Positions 52,352 through 62,335 of a stretch of DNA of 64,000 bases are shown here, piece after piece. Positions within the stretch are counted from its first letter, which is position 1; every line of letters begins with the position of its first letter. The notes beneath the pieces are model-generated. The model saw only the letters and a program-made list of their open reading frames with translations, did no database searches and was not told where the DNA came from. The stretch is taken from assembly GCA_003439945.1 (NCBI GenBank), contig QVRM01002050.1:136501-200500 (forward strand), read 5' to 3'. A program made the translations under genes and the position numbers. Source of the stretch: Dermanyssus gallinae (Eukaryota > Arthropoda > Arachnida > Mesostigmata > Dermanyssidae).

Positions 52352-52632
52352 GGCGGCGTGGTCTGGGGGATTAGTGCGCTAGTCATGGTTGTCATCTACC
52401 GGGGTGTCGCCGGTTCGATCCCTGCGATGCTCATTGAGAATAGATGATAAACCATACCGCTGAGAGTCACCGGCCATGCTGCCACAAGGACTGTTGGGGA
52501 AACCCTAGATATCTTAACATGTCCGGCCCTCGGTGCATTGAAGATATACCTCAGGTTAAGTTCCAAGCCCGTAGGGGCCGGAGGAAAGTCTAGAATTAAA
52601 AACAACCTCCTTAAAAAAAAAATTTTAATTCT
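52352..52632 (+). mobile_element. tRNA-derived SINE
   Basis: The head has pol III promoter boxes: A box around GCGTGGTCTGGGGG (52356-52369) and B box GGTTCGATCCC (52412-52422), at tRNA-like spacing. A tRNA-unrelated body follows. The end is AT-rich: CTAGAATTAAAA and its complement TTTTAATTCTAG surround an A-run (52588-52632). A working tRNA is unlikely because the flanks do not fold as an acceptor stem by eye. Confidence 0.65.
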
Positions 52633-52994
52633 AGTAGGGCTTTATGTTCACTTCGACTGGCATCCCCTTGGCGGGGCGTTCGGCTTGAAACGGCGCAACA
52701 AGACTCTGGTATTCTCCGCGCTTTTTTAAGTCCAAGCTCACCAACGCTGCTATTTTTCAGCTTCGTCCTCTAGAATCCTTGCCGCGGCCCGTTTTTATTT
52801 ACTATTGTCGTAAATTTATTCGAATTGACGGCTGTCTCTTAGATGGCTTTCTAAAGCTCGTGAAACTTTTCGGTCTTTTTTGCTTTCCTCGAGCTCACTG
52901 ATTGATTGCTCCGATTGGTATTTTTATCTGGTGATAGAGCACCGTAAAGTCCATAGTAGTTTTTATGCGATTGTTGCTAGTTATTGCCTTCCTA
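52633..52994. other. No gene recognised
   Basis: About 360 bp of AT-rich sequence; nothing identifiable. Confidence 0.5.
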
Positions 52995-52998
52995 ATAT

Positions 52999-53540
52999 TG
53001 TAACGTTGTTGTGTTACGCTGGTCCGCTCGGGGGATGTAGACTCAGCCGGACAGGTACTGCAGCACGAGGAACTCAGGAACGAAGAATGACAACACGTAG
53101 CATATGGTCTAGTGCATGTCCGAGCAACGAGTGTGTTTTTAGCCAGGCTGCTCGGTCTATTTATTGACTCACAAGACACCGCGGCCTGCTGACACCCAAA
53201 AGAGTCCCAGAACCCGCTCTCAAATCGGTCGAAATTTACAGTGGTTTGTGTTTGTTTCGTATACGAATACAGGTTAATTTAGGTCTGAGTTAGATTGCCG
53301 ATCATAGGTCGACCCTCTCCAGGTGTCGACCGATGATCGTTTTGGACGGCGGATGTCGTTGGTGTTTCGGCGCGAAAGGCTGTGGTTGGTTGAGATATGT
53401 GTCGGTCGGTCAACGTTGGACGCTGTGGCCGCTGGTCGTGGTCCGTTGAAGTAGATTTGAATTGCGCCGTTATGCACATACGGTGTTGTGGGTGGCTGGT
53501 CTATCGTCGTACTGGCCAGAGGAAGTGAAACTTCGTCACA
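52999..53540 (+). mobile_element. Solo LTR, ATAT-target family (copy 1)
   Basis: It begins TGTAACGTTG, ends TCGTCACA, and is flanked on both sides by ATAT (52995-52998, 53541-53544). The first ~190 bp match the solo LTR at 56679, and the first ~430 bp match the inverted copy ending at 59363. A TCTATTTATTGACTC block could hold a TATA box. No internal retroelement sequence is attached. Strand is arbitrary. Confidence 0.75.
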
Positions 53541-53544
53541 ATAT

Positions 53545-54110
53545 AAACTTTCGTGCTGAGGCGTTCTTCGCCAGTCGTTTGAGATTCTAAATTTGGTCAA
53601 CCAAAGTTTTTGTGTGCAATATCTTTGGGAGCGCTAATTTCTTGTCATCGATGGCAGAGACTAGTCGCGTTACTTTTCGCTGACCACTATCTCGTTGTCG
53701 TTACACTTAAAGGAGATTCTGCAGCTTTCCATAAGAGTAATAATTCATAGTAGCGTCATTTCCCACGCAACGATACGACAGGCCTTCCGTGGGTTCGTTT
53801 GCCAGGTGTATACAGAGTTCCAACTGGTTATAAGTGTAGGATGCAGCTGATGTTGACTCTGCCTTTGATATATTCTAGGCGGTGACTACAATTTATGTTC
53901 TGCCGCAGTCTTTGACGAGAGTTTAGCTGGTAGCCCATATAATTTACATTCTACCCTGGTCTCAGAAGTCTTAGGTGCAACGTCAACAAGCTTTACAAAT
54001 GGCACCACAGGATAGGCTGACACCAATTGAAGACTGTCCAGTGCAATGCGATACAGGCTGCCCCGCGACTTTCAATAAACTTGTTCTAAATCGCAGGTTT
54101 CTGAAGCTGT
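53545..54110. other. No gene recognised
   Basis: About 565 bp without recognisable coding or repeat structure. Confidence 0.5.
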
Positions 54111-54290
54111 TGAGCTTGGTGTGTGTGGTGCATTCGCCTGCCCCTTGCAACTGGCGGAGACACATAGGTGAGCGGGTTCGAGCCCCACCGTTGCACATTT
54201 GTATTTTTGGGGGGTCCGTCTATGAAGAAATGCGAAAAACAGTCCCGTGAATTTTAAACTTTGGCTGAGGGTCAGCTCGAAAAGTTTATT
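54111..54290 (+). mobile_element. tRNA-derived SINE, second family (plus copy)
   Basis: A-box-like TTGGTGTGTGTGG at 54116 and B box GGTTCGAGCCC at 54175-54185, then a body with GGGGTCCGTCTATGAAG and GGCTGAGGGTCAGC. The same head-body order is found on the minus strand at 60475-60645. Confidence 0.72.
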
Positions 54291-54721
54291 TTTAGGTTTA
54301 TAAATGCTTTAGATGTTAGAGTGTCTGGAATGTGCATCGATGACAATTGGTTTGTTTAGATCATACCTAACTGGAAGAAGGCTGGCAATTTTGGTTGTTC
54401 TCCTCGTCTTCTATCCGCATAGGAGGAAGTCGCATGGTCGGCACACCCAAACAATCGGTGCTTGTACCTTACATGTCCTTTATGAATATTATTCTGTTTA
54501 GGATTTAAGCAAATTATATCGGTAAACGTTTGCGTACGCGGATGACAGCTCACATAATTTGATCTTAAGTCGACAAAGTTTGACGGCGAAAATAAGTACT
54601 TTGTATGTGTGAAAGAGACTATCGAGATCTTAAAAGTTGTTGTCTTGCAGTCTACATCAGCAGGACCAGTTTGGTATTATTTAAAATGCCTCAGAGAAAC
54701 ATCGGTGTACAGCAGGCCACA
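54291..54721. other. No gene recognised
   Basis: About 430 bp up to the gypsy LTR; nothing identifiable. Confidence 0.5.
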
Positions 54722-54875
54722 TGTTAACCAGACCGTGGTTGTTATACAACTGACGGTTGAACCTTTTTATTTGAAACGCGTGAGCGGGCTCTTAGCTCGG
54801 ATGCCCCGCCAAGTGTGGTACGTTTAGGAACCGCGCTAAGTCTGGTGCGTTCGTTAAGTCTGAGGCACCCTAACA
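54722..54875 (-). repeat. Gypsy 3' LTR
   Basis: 154 bp, TGTTAACC...CCCTAACA in plus-strand spelling. It is about 95% identical to the 57613-57761 LTR by eye. Confidence 0.8.
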
Positions 54876-54890
54876 TCTCCCTTCTTTTAC
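54876..54890 (-). other. Polypurine tract of the gypsy element
   Basis: The minus strand reads GTAAAAGAAGGGAGA immediately before the 3' LTR. This is the expected plus-strand primer. Confidence 0.75.
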
Positions 54891-55515
54891 ACTTTGAAAT
54901 ATAATCTACTATTATTGATTGAAACGCGTTCTTTAAGGTAGAAAGAAAAATGTACATTCGCATATATGCATGTATGTCATGTGATCAATATGTAGTTATC
55001 ATCTGCAAGTAGTGCAGGGTGTTGGCGGCCCCTAACACTCATGAATATCCTAGGAGCCTAGAGATCCTCCATGGGTATAGATCGCTGACATAGCACTTCC
55101 GTGCGATGAACACAGGAACCATGTTGCTAGCCTGACGTGTTTTCGTTAGCCTTTCAACGAACATTTTGTTGAATTGACGCGGGTTCTGTCTCAGCTGGAG
55201 CAGCATTCTTTGATCAAGCTTCTTAATCACGTCAATCGTGTGGGCAACGTCGACATGATTATAATCATTATTTATATTTTTCAGTATTATCATTATTGAT
55301 ATTTTTCAGTGGTTTTGATCTTCCTTTCGGATCGCGTAGAACATTTTCGCGGAATATATTTGTTTCGATTTCTCCTTCGGTCGAATACGACTCCGCCTTC
55401 GTTGTCTTTTTGTTGCTGACGACTTTTATGCGGCGGGCGGCTGCGGCGATGAAGGGTCGGCAGCGGGTCGTTCACTGAGACTGTGCGGTGAAGACGGCAG
55501 CCATGTATTGGGCTG
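54891..55515 (-). other. Gypsy 3' internal region without recognised coding
   Basis: Sequence between the integrase end and the 3' LTR. Short open frames occur (for example 55039-55293), but I see no gypsy domain. The stretch TTATCATTATTGATATTTTTCAG near 55283 is a small local duplication (ATTTTTCAGT twice). Confidence 0.45.
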
Positions 55516-55657
55516 TTACTGGCCAGATGACATACTATGCACCGAACGCATTGACATCTCAATAGCATTGCCGGTTGGTAGTGAGACTGTGGTTGACTGC
55601 CCTGTTGGAGCAGTATTGTCAGGCCATGCGCCACTCTGAAAACGAATCTGAGAACAC
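55428..55657 (+). repeat. Inverted-repeat arm, left
   Basis: From TATGCGGCGGGCGGC to TCTGAGAAC. Its reverse complement, with about 10% differences, lies at 56013-56241. The arms are separated by ~355 bp of integrase coding sequence. Confidence 0.8.
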
Positions 55658-55992
55658 GAAGAATTGTTAGTTTTCCTCTCGACGGGTCTTCCCGGATTGG
55701 GAACTTGTATTAAATGTCGTCGGTTGCTCGTCAGTTCGCCACTATTTTGTGTGCGAACACGATATGTGCGCGGTTTTATTTCAGCGATGCAGCGGCCAGA
55801 AATCCACTCGTGGCTAAAGTCAGTCGGCTGTATTCTGACCCATTGTCCGGGATGTATTGGTGATAGTTGCTTGGTTCCTTGGTTGTACGTTCTCTGTGCG
55901 GCTGCTTGTCTGTTTGCAATTATTTGGGTGACCTGACGGTGATTGGCAGTGACCAATTGTTTCTCACTCGTCGGTAGACAACCGGCGGGCAC
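55516..55992 (-). pseudogene. Gypsy integrase C-terminal region
   Basis: The frame carries the typical tail of a Ty3/gypsy integrase: RQAAAQRTYNQGTKQ, then an SH3-like fold pattern HPGQWVRIQ...W..GRCIAEIKPRTYRVRT..GELTSNRRHLIQVP. The zinc-binding HHCC and the DDE catalytic core are absent, so it is only the C-terminal ~110 residues plus a Ser/Thr-rich tail ending at 55516. The tail lies in the left arm of the inverted repeat. Confidence 0.75.
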
Positions 55993-56012
55993 GCGTCCGA
56001 ACGGTTTTTCTC

Positions 56013-56241
56013 GTGTTCTCAGATTTGTTCTCAGAGTGGCGCACGGCCTGATATTATTGCTCTGACAGGGCAGTCAACCACAGTCTTACTCCCAACCGAC
56101 AATGCTATCGAGGTGTCAATGCGTTCGGTGCAGAGTATGTCATCTGGCCAGCAACAGCCCATTAGATGGCCGCCGTCTTCACCGCGCAGACCCAGTGAAC
56201 GACCCGCTGCTGACCCTTCATCGCCGCAGCCGCCCGCCGCA
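56013..56241 (-). repeat. Inverted-repeat arm, right
   Basis: An inverted copy of the pol tail (see 55428-55657), abutting the gag zinc knuckle. Its plus-strand reading SMRSVQSMSSGQ mirrors SMRSVHSMSSGQ of the integrase frame. Confidence 0.8.
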
Positions 56242-57601
56242 TTTGTCACAGGTTGGTGTCTGGCTACTGCTATTGCGGGCAGGCGGCTGCCTATCTCCAT
56301 GAGGCAGAGGTCGTCGTTGTAGATTTGTTGTTGCCTGCCGGGCTCCCATGTTACGCGCCGCAGCAACTTCTTCGTGCCGTTCCCCGCCGGCGCGATGTCG
56401 GTCTCGTTCTATTATTTGCAGCGATCTTTCATTATCCTCGTTCGTTTCCAGTGTTCTCAACACGACGTCGATTGTCAAATTTCTGTGATCCTGTTCGCGA
56501 AATAATGCTTCCCTGGCCATTCCTAGTCGGGTACCTAGAATCAGCTTATCGCGCAGCATCGTTGTCTAATCGGGGTATTCGCACCGTTTGACATGCTGCC
56601 TCATGCGTTTGCCCTGAACGCTTGTACTGCTTCTGCTTCTCCCTGACAGGCTCATTCAAACAAGTATCGTTGAAATATTGTAACGATGTTGCTGCTACGC
56701 TAAGTTACTGGGGATGGTAGACTCAGCCGGGCGGCTACTACAACACGAGGGACTCAGGTACAATGAATGACGACACGGAACGTAGATCTGGCGTCAAGCG
56801 GAACCGAGCAACGAATGCAATGCTGCAATTCGGCAATGCTGCCTCGGTCTCTTTTATTCACTCAAGGCTCGCCGTAGCGTTCATATAGTAATAATGCTAA
56901 AGGATGGAATCGAATCTTCTCGAACATTCGACAACGGACATTTTCACTCGTCCTCTTCGCTGATTGGTCGGTTTAAACTACGCATTATCATAACGTGCAT
57001 TATCTCTGGTGGTGCCGTCGCCGCAGGTCGGTACATAATTCTGATGATGATGATGTTGCCGATGTGGCGCGATAGGTCGGCGGTGATGCACGTGCCATGT
57101 TCTCGTCGCCATGTAGCTGAGCGGTCTCATGTGGAGGCTGTTGCACGTTCGATGATGTGCTCGGTCGACTGTGGTGTCGTCTCACCAGGTTGTTTACAAC
57201 AATGCTGGTGTAGCAGCCGGCGACGGTTCTTTGGTCGAGTAGGATGACTGGTCGGTTTACTGACGTCGTCGATCATTGACGGCGCCGTAGTTGGCTGTTC
57301 TGTTGTGTAGTTGTTGTGTCTAACGTCGTTACAATATCACGTTTCTGTGACATTTTAAGCGTTCGGCAAGAGCGGCTGTCAGCGCGGCCAGCGATGCACA
57401 GGAATTTTTGCCGCTGGCATCAGTCACGTCTCCAGTAATTTCTGTAACACCCAGGCTATTAACGAGCGGCATATGATGATCTTCGATAGCTGACCTGAAC
57501 AACGCAAGTTGTTTTCCTGGAGTTTCCTTGTGCGCATCGTTTATCAGAGCATAGTCGCACCATGCCTGATACAAGATTGTCCAGTTTTCAGCATTCATTG
57601 T
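56218..57601 (-). pseudogene. Gypsy gag, interrupted by a solo LTR
   Basis: The N-terminal part (57338-57601, Met 57598) reads MNAENWTILYQAWCDYALI and ends ERLKCHRNVI. The frame resumes at 56678 with FQRYLFE, a normal gag block, after the inserted LTR. A stop (TGA) and a frameshift follow before MLRDKLILGTRLGMAREALFREQ (56559), the classic gypsy-gag block. The zinc knuckle begins (CDKCGG near 56235) but is cut by the inverted-repeat arm. It lies just inside the primer-binding site, as expected. Confidence 0.78.
56679..57333 (+). mobile_element. Solo LTR, ATAT-target family (copy 2), nested in gag
   Basis: 655 bp from TGTAACGATG to GTCGTTACA, flanked by ATAT at 56675-56678 and 57334-57337. 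It splits the gypsy gag and so is younger than it. The first ~190 bp match copy 1. Confidence 0.85.
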
Positions 57602-57612
57602 CGACTGCGCCA
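57595..57612 (-). other. Primer-binding site of the gypsy element
   Basis: The minus strand reads TGGCGCAGTCGACAATG directly after the 5' LTR. TGGCGCAGTCG is a primer site I associate with tRNA-Ser-primed gypsy elements. Confidence 0.7.
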
Positions 57613-57761
57613 TGTTAACGAGACCGTGGTTGATATACAACTGACGGTTGAACTTTATTTGAAACGCGTGAGCGGGCTCCTAGCTCGGCCCCCGCCAAGT
57701 GTGGTACGTTTAGGAACCGCGCTAAGTCTGGTGCGTTCGTTAAGTCTGAGGCACCCCAACA
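57613..57761 (-). repeat. Gypsy 5' LTR
   Basis: 149 bp, partner of 54722-54875. Its outer flank TCTCCCTTC repeats the polypurine-tract sequence, which suggests a recombined or tandem origin rather than a clean insertion. Confidence 0.78.
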
Positions 57762-57764
57762 TCT

Positions 57765-58880
57765 CCCTTCATCATCATCAGGTTGTTTTATTGACATGCT
57801 CTTTTACAGGCAATCTGTCACAATTTATGTCAAAGTCATATTTCATTAAAAATACCTATCGTTGGATCACCTGCATCTGTCAAGTGTAATCACAATATTA
57901 TATACACACACAAACCTATATAATCTAATCTTGCACAGTGTCGACATTTTACTGATTTAAAAACTAAAAACAATTGTTTTCAGCATTTAGTTCCTTTGTT
58001 ACACGTCTTCTTAAAACACCGACCCGCTCCGTATTTCGGAGGTCCTGCGAGAGCTCGTTCCATACTTTTGGCAGCATGCAGGCTAGAGAATGCTGCGTTA
58101 AGGTCAACTTGCATCTGGGAACCCTGAGTTGGCCCTCATATCGCTGAGACCTGAAGGGGGTGAGTTGAAATTCAAATTCGCAACCTAAAGGAAGTTTGCC
58201 TTTAACTACCTTATGGGCAAGCACGGCTAAATTTAATCGTGCCAGCTGATCGAGTTTGAGTAGTCCGAGTCTGCCGTACCATGGCGACACGTCGTCCCGA
58301 CGAGACAGACCAGTAATGGCTCGCACCGCATTGTTCTGTATCACTCGCAACGAGTGCAGGGTTCCCGAGTAGGTTGCGCCCCAAATAGTGATTCCGTAGG
58401 TGAGAATCGATTCCAGGAGCGCCCTGTATACAAGGACCAGAACAATGCGGGAGACCTTGGCCTTCCTCAGACGGGCCAGCGATGCCACCACAGCACAGCA
58501 GACCCTGACGCTCGACCGAACGTGACTTTCCCATTTCATGTTCTCATGAAGCGTGATACCGAGACATTTTACTTCTCGACTCAGAGGGACACCTGCACCG
58601 CCCACTTGAAGGGATATATTACCTGTGTCCAGTTTCAGCCTCGATGCCCGCTGAGGTGTGTGAAACAAGACAAGTTTCGTCTTAGTCGGATTCACGACAA
58701 GACCAAACCGTTTAAAATATGAAATTGCCGTTTCAATGCCGGTTTCCACATGCCTAAGATTAACTTGACCGTTTGATAGCTGAGCAGGTGAGATGCGGAA
58801 CAGCAGAGTTGTATCATCCGCATATACCACTGGTCGACACTCTATATCCCTTTCAATGCCACGCAAGACGAAATTTATGT
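57765..58880 (-). mobile_element. LINE 3' half (CR1/L2-like), 5'-truncated
   Basis: The 3' half of a LINE with RT palm onward and a ~200-bp 3' UTR ending in (GAT)n at 57769-57779, a microsatellite-type tail. The 5' break near 58880 leads into tandem GCGTTCACTGAATGATA units and then a partial LTR. Confidence 0.75.
57964..58866 (-). pseudogene. LINE ORF2 RT C-terminal half
   Basis: A 300-codon open frame from VVYADDTTLLF (catalytic YADD near 58820) through NPTKTKLVLFH and the thumb/C-terminal domain (VKCLGITLHENMKWESHV, LLESILTYGITIWG, NNAVRAITG). It ends with the typical VPRCKLTLTQHSLACMLPKVWNEL block and stops at 57964. Upstream fingers and endonuclease are missing. The frame is undamaged over its length, so the truncation happened at insertion. 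The clade is uncertain (CR1/L2 group). Confidence 0.8.
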
Positions 58881-58884
58881 AGAT

Positions 58885-59363
58885 TATGAGCGTTCACTGA
58901 ATGATAAGCGTTCACTGAATGATACATGTCTCAACCGAACAAGACATGTCTCAACCAGCCAGCCGAGAACAGCCACAGCCGTTCGCGCCGAAACCCCAAC
59001 GTCCTCCGCCGTCCAAACGATCATCGGCCGACATCGGGAGAGGGGCGGCCTATGATCGGCAGTCCAAGTCAAACAGTCACTTAACCTGTATTCCTATACG
59101 ACACAAACACAAACTGCTGTACATTTCGACCGATTTGAGAGCGGGTTCTGACACCCTTTGGGGTGTCAGCACGCCGCGGTGCCTCGTGAACCAATAAATA
59201 GACCGAGCAGCATGGCTTAACAACCATTCGTTGCCCGGTTACGCTTTACGCCAGACCTACGTTCCGTGTCGTCATTCATTGTACCTGAGTTCCTCGTGTT
59301 GCAGTAGCCGCCCGGCTGAGTCGACCATCCCCAGTAACTAAACGTAGCAGCAACATCGTTACA
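58885..59363 (-). mobile_element. ATAT-target LTR, inverted partial copy (copy 3)
   Basis: Reverse complement of copies 1 and 2. On the minus strand it begins TGTAACGATGTTGCTGCTACG and is preceded by ATAT (59364-59367). The other end is lost, and tandem AGCGTTCACTGAATGAT units lie there instead. It contains the conserved AATAAATAGACCGAGCAG block near 59191. Confidence 0.72.
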
Positions 59364-59367
59364 ATAT

Positions 59368-59615
59368 AAAGTACGACACAAGACACGTCGACGCCGAGTA
59401 ACTTTCTACGCGACAACTGTTTAACGCACTTACTTCAATGTGGAGTTTTCGTTCCAGTGAAACACCATGTAAGAGACAAGCCGCAAATGCTAGTATTTTT
59501 TTTTCTTGTATATACCTAATATTTGCAGCCGAATTGAGCTGGAATAGTTCATTGGCCTTGCATGCGATGGGCGTTTTTGTGTAATTTTACCAAGTAACGA
59601 TATGCGGGTACGTTT
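59368..59615. other. No gene recognised
   Basis: About 250 bp between the partial LTR and the first 560-bp repeat unit. Confidence 0.5.
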
Positions 59616-60176
59616 AGAGAGCGTACCGCCACAGTTTACACTTCTGCCAACACTGCTTTTGCAGTCGACTCATCTCGTTCTGTCTCTAGTGACATCACGT
59701 TTACCAACGTGCACACGAGAAATAATCACAGCTCGTTTAAATGGCAATGATAGTTATCAAGTATTGTTCGTTCGACATGTCGAGATTGTCCATGTGAGCG
59801 GATAAGGCTTCTGTCAGCGACCCTTAAAATTTCCAAAAGCGCTCCTTGATATCGGACAGGCCTTGTTTACTATAAATGGCAATTTTGAACATTTAGCACT
59901 ACTTCAATTTTTTATATCGCCGTAAACCTTCGGGATCTTGGTAGTTATGTTCGTGTATCGGTCCAATTATAGGTCGTTAGCACACCGTGAAGTTTATTGC
60001 ACGTATGTTTTGTACTTAAAATACCTAAATTCGAATTGCATTTGAATTCTGTTTGCACGAAATTGGCGCACTAAACACGTAAAATGTTTTACTCCTGTCA
60101 ACACTGCGTTTGCAACCCCCCATTTCGTTCCGTCTCTAGAAATGGCACATCCGCCAACGTACACGAGAGGGACCGC
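59616..60176. repeat. 560-bp direct repeat, copy 1
   Basis: Matches 61334-61888 with over 90% identity by eye. Each copy starts and ends with a related ~85-bp motif (CACTTCTGCCAACACTGC... and TACTCCTGTCAACACTGC...), giving an internal R-x-R layout. No coding region is supported. Confidence 0.8.
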
Positions 60177-60474
60177 TGGGCGGAGCGGCGATTAAAGTGG
60201 AACACGCCAGCTACCTGTAAGCGGTATTCTATGACGCAAGAATAAATAAAGGCACCGGTAAGTTCGTTAACGACAATTACGAGACGTACCTGCTCCACGT
60301 ATTTGATCTTGATACAATAGGTAATAAAATAATGTAAAATGATACACTAGAAATGGGCACGCGACAATACTCAACGCATCAACGAGTACAGATGCAGAAA
60401 GAGTCGTCCAAACTACAGCATATTTATGCACGCATCTTTAAAATGTACAGTTAAACAACATTAAAAAATTCCTT

Positions 60475-60645
60475 TCGGGGCTGACTCTCAGCCAAGATTT
60501 AACGTCCATGGGACTGTTTTTTCCATTGCTTCATAGACGGACCCCCATAAATACAAATGTGCAACGATGGGGCTCGAACCCGCGCACCTATATGTCTTCT
60601 CCGGTCGCGAGGTGCAGACGCATGCCACCACGCCACCGGGCTCGA
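60475..60645 (-). mobile_element. tRNA-derived SINE, second family (minus copy)
   Basis: On the minus strand: A-box-like GGTGGCGTGGTGGCATGC near 60635, B box GGTTCGAGCCC (60570-60580), then GGGGGTCCGTCTATGAAG and GGCTGAGAGTCAGCC. It shares its body with 54111-54290. Confidence 0.75.
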
Positions 60646-61333
60646 CGAATTGAACAACATCAGCAATATCGTATCATTTGTCTGTCATTGCAAGCAATAT
60701 TGCAGCAACGCCTGTAAAATTAAAGTAAACGCGGAAACATCGTTTCGGGATTGGACCATCACAGGTGGTCAGCACCCGGGCTCGACGTAAAATCGTCGCA
60801 AGCCATAGCACCTGTCACGTTCGCTGTGTGTTAGGCACAAAGTAAAAACAATTTTATAATTACAAGCCTGCTTCACATATGTTTAGTGCCCATTAAAGCC
60901 AACAAAAGGCTTGATACTACGGCAACTTTTTTGTGAAATTGCAGTTTGTGTCTCCCGCAATGGCCAAATGCTTCGCCTAGTCAGTGCAGGTCGGCAGACA
61001 CGTGCCTCTATATCCTGCAAGAGTTCCCCTACTCTGAAAGGCTGTATAAGCATAAAATAAATCCTATTAATGTAGTTCAACTTTTAGCGACTTTGAGATT
61101 GTCTTCGTATACGTGTACCCTTCTTTTATTCGCATATAAAATCGAATTAGTATAAAATCGAATTGGTCAAAAAACATAATGTCATATTGGTCCAACTCAT
61201 TTTTGTTGTAAGCGTTTATAATACATTGCAAGCCTTCTAAATCTCACAGAATGCATTAATGAACGTGGGAAAATTCATGCAGCTGTGAAGATTTGGGTCA
61301 GTCAGGTTATATGTTTTTAAACGAAACTACTGA
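60646..61333. other. No gene recognised
   Basis: About 690 bp between the SINE and the second repeat unit; AT-rich, no coding signal. Confidence 0.5.
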
Positions 61334-61888
61334 GAGAGAGCGTACCGCCACTGTTTACACTTCTGTCAGCACTGCTTTTGCAGTCGACTCATCTCGTTCT
61401 GTCTCTAGTGACATCACGTTTACCAACGTACACACGAGAAAGAATCACAGCTCGTTTAAATGGCAATGATAGTTATCAAGTATTGTTCGTTCGACATGTC
61501 GATATTGTCCATGTAAGAGGATAAGGCTTCTGTCAGCGACCCTTAAAATTTCCAATTTCGATATCGGACAGGCCTTGTTTACTATAAATGGCAATTTTAA
61601 ACATTTAGCACTACTTCAATTTTTTATATCGCCGTAAAATTTCGGGACCTTCGTAGTTATGTTCGTGTATCAGTCCAATTATAGGTCGTTAGCACACCGT
61701 GGAGTTTATTGCACGTATGTTTTGTACTTAAAATACCTAAAATAGAATTGCATTTGAACTCTGTTTGCACGAAATTGGCGCACTAAACACGTAAAATGTT
61801 TTACTCCTGTCAACACTGCGTTTGCAAGCCCCCATTTCGTTCCGTCTCTAGATATGGCACATCCGCCAACGTACACGAGAGGGACCGC
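61334..61888. repeat. 560-bp direct repeat, copy 2
   Basis: Second copy of 59616-60176, with the same internal R-x-R layout. It ends about 450 bp before the LINE ORF1. Confidence 0.8.
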
Positions 61889-62335
61889 GGTGCAGCAATT
61901 ATAAAACACCAAGAAAATAAAATAGATTGAATAAAGGTCGTTTTTAATTTTCCTGCAAGCGGTATACCCTCTAAGTGGTTTTGGTTTTGATCTGAGCGGT
62001 CGTACGCAAGCAGAGCTCATGAGAAAAAAACGGAAAAACGCAAGTTTTAGTTTGAAAGACTCGTCGACCCGCGGTGCAACGGACGCTACGTAGTCCTCAG
62101 AGCACAAATATTAGTGTGAAAGTGTTGTTTGGAAGTTTCTGTGGAAAAGGATCACTTGTGAGTACAGTAAGGCGCGTTAGACTACAACGGTCGATTCAAA
62201 CGGGGCCACACACCGCCAGGCAGACAAAGAAAAAGATGATTTTCTACAGAGCGTGTGGTCGTACAAGTATTACGTAAAACAACGAAATAGCAAAACGCTC
62301 TACGTCAGTAGATACCTGCCTCCATCGAGAGTATC
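61889..62335 (+). other. Probable leader of the right-edge LINE
   Basis: About 450 bp without an ORF upstream of the LINE ORF1. Where the element begins cannot be told from one copy. Confidence 0.4.

Larger units (their letters stand above)
54722..57761 (-). mobile_element. Mag-like Ty3/gypsy LTR retrotransposon, rearranged
   Basis: Two ~150-bp LTRs (54722-54875 and 57613-57761) have TGTTAAC...AACA ends. A primer-binding site and a polypurine tract sit in the right places for the minus strand. Gag lies next to the 5' LTR and an integrase C-terminus toward the 3' LTR. Protease, RT and RNase H are missing. A solo LTR of another family sits inside gag, and part of the pol end is present as an inverted duplication. 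Short LTRs plus this primer site recall the Mag lineage. No target duplication is seen. Confidence 0.78.

Noticed and set aside
52352..52430. Functional tRNA gene
   Set aside because: The B box is good, but the acceptor arms do not pair and a SINE body with an A-rich end follows.
54111..54200. Functional tRNA gene
   Set aside because: Pol III boxes are present, but the same head plus a long shared body recurs at 60.5 kb, so it is a SINE. No clean cloverleaf closes by eye.
56113..56322. Plus-strand Pro/Ser-rich small ORF
   Set aside because: It is the inverted copy of the gypsy pol tail, not an independent gene.
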